A stretch of 64,000 nucleotides of DNA from Monodelphis domestica (Eukaryota > Chordata > Mammalia > Didelphimorphia > Didelphidae): contig NC_077228.1 of assembly GCF_027887165.1 (NCBI RefSeq), positions 180,986,697-181,050,696 on the forward strand. Direction: 5' to 3'. Made by a program: the position numbers and the translations under genes. Below are positions 60,148 to 64,000 of the stretch, one piece after another (within the stretch, counting starts at the first letter, position 1; the number at the start of each line of letters is the position of its first letter). The notes under the pieces were generated by a model. It saw only the letters and a list, made by a program, of their open reading frames with translations. It was not told the origin of the DNA and searched no databases.

Positions 60148-60616
60148 TTCTAGAGAGATTATGTATCTGTCTTTGAAGCACATGAATGATTCATCTATTT
60201 TCTCTTGCTATATTACTAACCTATCAAGTTTTCTGGTCATATATACAACTTTCTTTATATCACTTCCCTTGTGTAGTTCTTCACTAGTCATATTTTAGAG
60301 CTTGCTTATACCAGCCATATAAATCTCCATTGACCTTGGAGAGATTTGTACCTTTCTTTAAAAACTGTGCTATTTTATCATTTGCAGCTTTACATAGCAT
60401 CCCTGGAAGAATATTATTAAAAGATGGGCCTTTATTTCACAAAGAAAGCTTAGAGTCCTTTAAAAACATGGAACAGTTGTCAAAAAGCAGTAGAAGCTGT
60501 TCTTTTCCAACTTAGTTTTGCACTCTGTTCTTCATACACAGCATCTATCCAATAAATGTATACTGATGGATCTGTAATAATTAAAAGCTCATCAAATTAT
60601 AATAATAAAAAGTAAA

Positions 60617-61209
60617 TTATGAGGCTGTTAGTAGCTTTAGTAGTTTTATTATATCAAAAGTGATAGTAAAGAGAGGGAAATGTAGGAAAGAGGTAGAGAG
60701 CAATTTAGCTAAATACCCTAATTGCCATTCTAATGGAATGAGGCTCATCACTGACAAAGGCTCCTTCAGATCCAATCTCCAGTCAGAAGTCTGCAGAGTC
60801 TCTTAAGCAAGAGCCACCAGTGCAATAGTGTCTCCAGCAAGAGTGTAACCAACTCAAGAATGTATGATCAGAACTCTGGTCATGCCTTCTTTATAAGCTG
60901 CTTCTCTACTCACTAACTCTTCCACATCAGGAACCAATCATATTTCATTAATTTGCCTGGCACCACCCAGGGGGTATAGTGCCTGTGGGATCAATTTCCT
61001 GTCTCTGAAAGTAGGTCTGTACTTGCACATCAATGGTAAAGGATCTTCAAGTTCCTGACTGATTACATCAAAGGTCGCTGATTGATTACGTTAAAAAAAA
61101 AGGGGGAGGATAAATCCCTTTTCATAATTCCCCCCATGATTCTATTGAGAGAGGAGCATATTGAAATCTCTCCAGTTGAGAGTTTTGGGAGATTAACATA
61201 CCTATAACA
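60617..61209 (-). mobile_element. LTR of a marsupial endogenous retrovirus (fossil)
   Basis: On the minus strand it begins TGTTATAGGTATGTTAA, has a CCAAT-like box (tgattggttcc), a TATA-like gcttataaagaagg and a polyadenylation-like gatataataaaact. The bases just outside its start are purine-rich (attggggaga on the minus strand), as in a polypurine tract, so this looks like a 3' LTR with internal sequence to its right. The left edge is approximate. Confidence 0.5.
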
Positions 61210-62220
61210 TCTCCCCAATGAATCATTTCAAATAACCAGCTTATACCTCTAAAGATTCTCTTACTAGAGGTGTGTAGAGTATTGTACTTTCTAAGGGGAA
61301 TTACAATAATTTAGGGATGAGAGGGAAATAAAAGAGAAAGAAAATAATGATTGATAAGTGCATTGACAAAAAGCCAATTAGGGGGCATTCCCCTTTGGCA
61401 TAAGAGTTTACATTCAGAATAAATATGTTCAGCCCCCTTCAGTTCAGTTCATTATATCCCAAAGTTCACTCTGGATCTTTTTGGTGCAATGTGTGGTTTC
61501 CATAGACTTCCTTATGTCACCTTCTTCAAAAGATCCACTTTCTGGATTTTGGGTATTGGTGAGTTTCCTTTCCTAAAATTTATCCAAAAGATTTCAAACT
61601 TGGATTTTAGGATAATTATACAGCTCAGCTAGTCTATCCAAGTGTATATTAGTCTTGAAAATAGGCATTTTAAAAAATCTTTTTTGTTTTTCCTGGATGG
61701 ATAAGACTCTTTTGAGTGATTATGAATCTTGTTCAGTAGTTTTTGCAATTTTTCAACTCCATGTAATCCTTGCAGTGTCATCCATACCTCACCATCTGTA
61801 GGGAATTCCTATTCCATTTGAACTCTGTGGCAAGCACTTTTGACCTGTGGGCACCTCTTTTATCCTTTACCCTGATATTAATAATCAGAGTAACATTACA
61901 AAGTTGTCTTGGTTGTTTATTTCTCTGGTAGAATCCTATATAAATTTGAGACATACATCAGAGACAACTTGATGGAAGAGAGCCTTTAACATAGCATTGG
62001 ATGTACAGAATTAGAGGTTTTTAAAAAACCATCTATAGATAGTTAACAGATTGATATCTTATTTCTGTATACCTTTCTATAAGTTGTAAGATGATAAAGA
62101 TATTATCTGTTACAGCATATCATTTGTGAACACCTGCCCCTTGCATACTTTCGTCATGATTGTCCTTAATGTGCATGTAAATTTTTCTCATAAAATATTA
62201 GAGCTATGAAAAAGTAGGTA
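61210..62220 (-). other. Unassigned sequence, possibly decayed ERV internal region
   Basis: It adjoins the side of the LTR where internal retroviral sequence would lie. No retroviral protein is recognisable, so the link rests only on position and the purine-rich junction. Confidence 0.25.
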
Positions 62221-62239
62221 TATGGTCAAGGTTTACTGA

Positions 62240-63720
62240 TACTCTTTCAGTCTATTCAATTCAACAAGGACTTATTAAGTTAACTACTGTGGACCAGGCA
62301 CTGTGCTGGAGGCTGGGGATATAAAGACAAAAAATTGTTCTTCTAGGAATTTTTTTTCACAAATGAAAAAGAAAGATTTTTTTGGAGTAAATACGAAGTG
62401 ACTTGGGGCATGTGGGAAAACCACTAATCATTGGGAGATGGTGATTGGGAAGGGCCTATTGTTAACAACATTTGAAACTAAACAAGTTTCCTTTGAAAGG
62501 GGTATCTGAAGCTTCCAAGAGGTGAATATTCCAGATTTGAGAAAAGCAGAGAACAGACATTGCAAGGTCATAGAACTTGGAGTGAGGGAATATCTGCTAT
62601 AGAGAATAGCAAGTAGATCAATTTAGATGAAATAGAAGAGCATATGTGAAATCAGTTTAGAAAAGGAGTTCTTAAACTTTCTTGTGTCATGGACTCCTTT
62701 GTCAGTGTGGAGAAGCCTTTGGACCCCTTCTTCAAATAATATAAAAATAAAAAATAATATAAAATTAAATAAAAATTTTACAGATGATATTGAAATGTCT
62801 TCTTAAAGACAACTTACCCCAGGCTAAGAACCCCTGATTTAAAAAGATAGGTTGTAGCTAGATTTCGAAGGGCTTTAAATATTTTTTTCTTCTAGAGGCA
62901 ATAATGAACCCCTGAAGGTTCAGTACCTGGCTTGACTAGGTTCTTGACCAGGTGAAGTGACATGGTCTAACCTGTGTTTAGATATATCAATTTGGCAACC
63001 ATATAAAAGAAGGTTTGTTTTGGGGAAGGCTAGATATAAGGAAATAAAGCCACGATCTACTGAAATAATTCAGGCAAGATCTGATGAAGGCCTGAAGTAG
63101 GGATATTGATATGAATAGAGATAAGGAAATAGATGTGGGGGAATTGACAACATTGTAACTAGTTGGTTATGGAAATTGAGAGTAAGGGCTAAATGAATAT
63201 ATAGATTCCTAGGTTGACAGCCTGGGTGATGGGGAAAATAGTAGTACCCTTGACAGAGATAGGGAAGTTAGGTAGGGTTTTGGGGAAAAACAATAAGTTC
63301 TGTTTTGGATATGTTGAATTTGAGAAACCTTGGGGACATTCAGATAGTGATGTCCTAGTTGGAAATGGAAGATTGGCTTTCAGGAGAGAGGTGAAGGTTG
63401 CATGGATAATTCCCATTCAGTGAAATGATAATTGAATCTCCTTTTTAGCTGATCATATCACCAAGGAAAAGAGTTGAGAGAAGAAGGACCCCCAAGGTGA
63501 AGAACAGGAATACTCTGAGGAAGGGAGGCAGGGCTTGGATGAAAATCTTGCAAAAAAGAAGACTGAGGGAAGAACAGGACAGAACATTGTCAGCAAAAAC
63601 TGTAGAGGAGAGAGTATCCAGGAGAGGGTGGACTTGGAAAACTCCAGATTTCAAGATAAATAAGAATTGAGAAAAAGCCATTAAATGTAGTTGTAAAGGA
63701 ATCATTGGTGACCCATGAGA
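62240..63720 (-). repeat. Antisense L2-type LINE with an hAT fragment inside
   Basis: The reversed L2 3' end (tcaacaaggacttattaagt, accaggcactgtgctggagg) begins at about 62260. It runs through gctttaaatatttttttctt, tttggcaaccatataaaaga, agttctgttttggatatgtt and gaatctcctttttagctga. An hAT-type MER fragment at 62660-62840 (cttgtgtcatggactccttt, cccaggctaagaacccc) interrupts it. Confidence 0.55.
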
Positions 63721-63794
63721 GAATTGGTGAGGATGATAATCAGAATATGGGAGGCTAAGAAGTACTGGCTTTTCCTAGGAATTTAGCTGGAGAA

Positions 63795-64000
63795 GGGCTT
63801 TATAATATAGTGCAGGGGGCCACATGAGGCCCCCTGAGGCCATTTATCTGGCCCCCACCACACTTCCGGAAGGGGCACCTCTTTCATTGGTAGTCAGTGA
63901 GTAGAGCACAGGATGCAAATGCATCCTGTGCTCCTAGAGTACTTTATGTGGTGGTGCTGCAAAGCACGGAGTCACTCATGTACAGTACTACTTCCGGTGA
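63795..64000. mobile_element. hAT-type nonautonomous element, cut by the window end
   Basis: cagggggccacatgaggcc, tggcccccaccacacttccg, gaaggggcacctctttcatt and gtacagtactacttccggtg match an opossum hAT (OposCharlie-like) family from memory. It contains a 14-bp-arm palindrome at 63904-63933. The right end is outside the window. Confidence 0.45.

Overview
The window is nuclear DNA from a marsupial, most likely a didelphid opossum. Three spliced vertebrate genes lie head to tail on the + strand in the order SEPTIN4, MTMR4, HSF5, the neighbourhood known from human 17q22. The marsupial signs are many tRNA-derived SINEs of the WALLSI/WSINE/MAR kind, CORE-SINEs (MIR/Ther), decayed L2, L3/CR1 and L1 LINEs, and a SPIN hAT transposon with a perfect 8-bp target duplication. 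SPIN is known from opossums among marsupials, so the opossum assignment is an inference.

Layout. 909-14125: SEPTIN4 from its second (or later) coding exon to the poly(A) signal; the start codon lies upstream or was not recognised. One 7.9-kb intron (3108-11014) holds a long antisense L2 with SINEs nested in it. 15950-42200: MTMR4, complete. A CpG-rich, TATA-less promoter and noncoding exon end at 16578, the ATG is the last codon of a tiny exon at 17964-17966, and 17 further coding exons run to a stop at 39993, followed by a 2.2-kb 3'UTR. The model gives 1201 residues, with the catalytic Cys at position 407 and a C-terminal FYVE finger. 43100-64000: HSF5 promoter, exon 1 (43620-44253), a 6.9-kb intron, exon 2 (51108-51482), then 12.5 kb of intron running off the window; later HSF5 exons are absent.

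The genes do unrelated jobs: a filament-forming GTPase, an endosomal PI3P phosphatase, and a germline heat-shock-type transcription factor. I see no operon-like or cluster logic beyond conserved synteny. No new system stands out. The observations I rate highest are a decayed copy of an MTMR4 exon boundary lying one intron too early (23052-23120), a possible second MTMR4 promoter with a frame-compatible first exon (20564-20608), the SPIN copy, a large inverted repeat in HSF5 intron 1 (47543-47995), a full-length 7SL RNA pseudogene (56552-56825), and a 34-bp sequence that follows two separate SINE tails about 0.9 kb apart.

Exon borders were placed by eye from splice signals, reading-phase agreement and remembered human proteins. 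Repeat family names are from recognition, not from a search.
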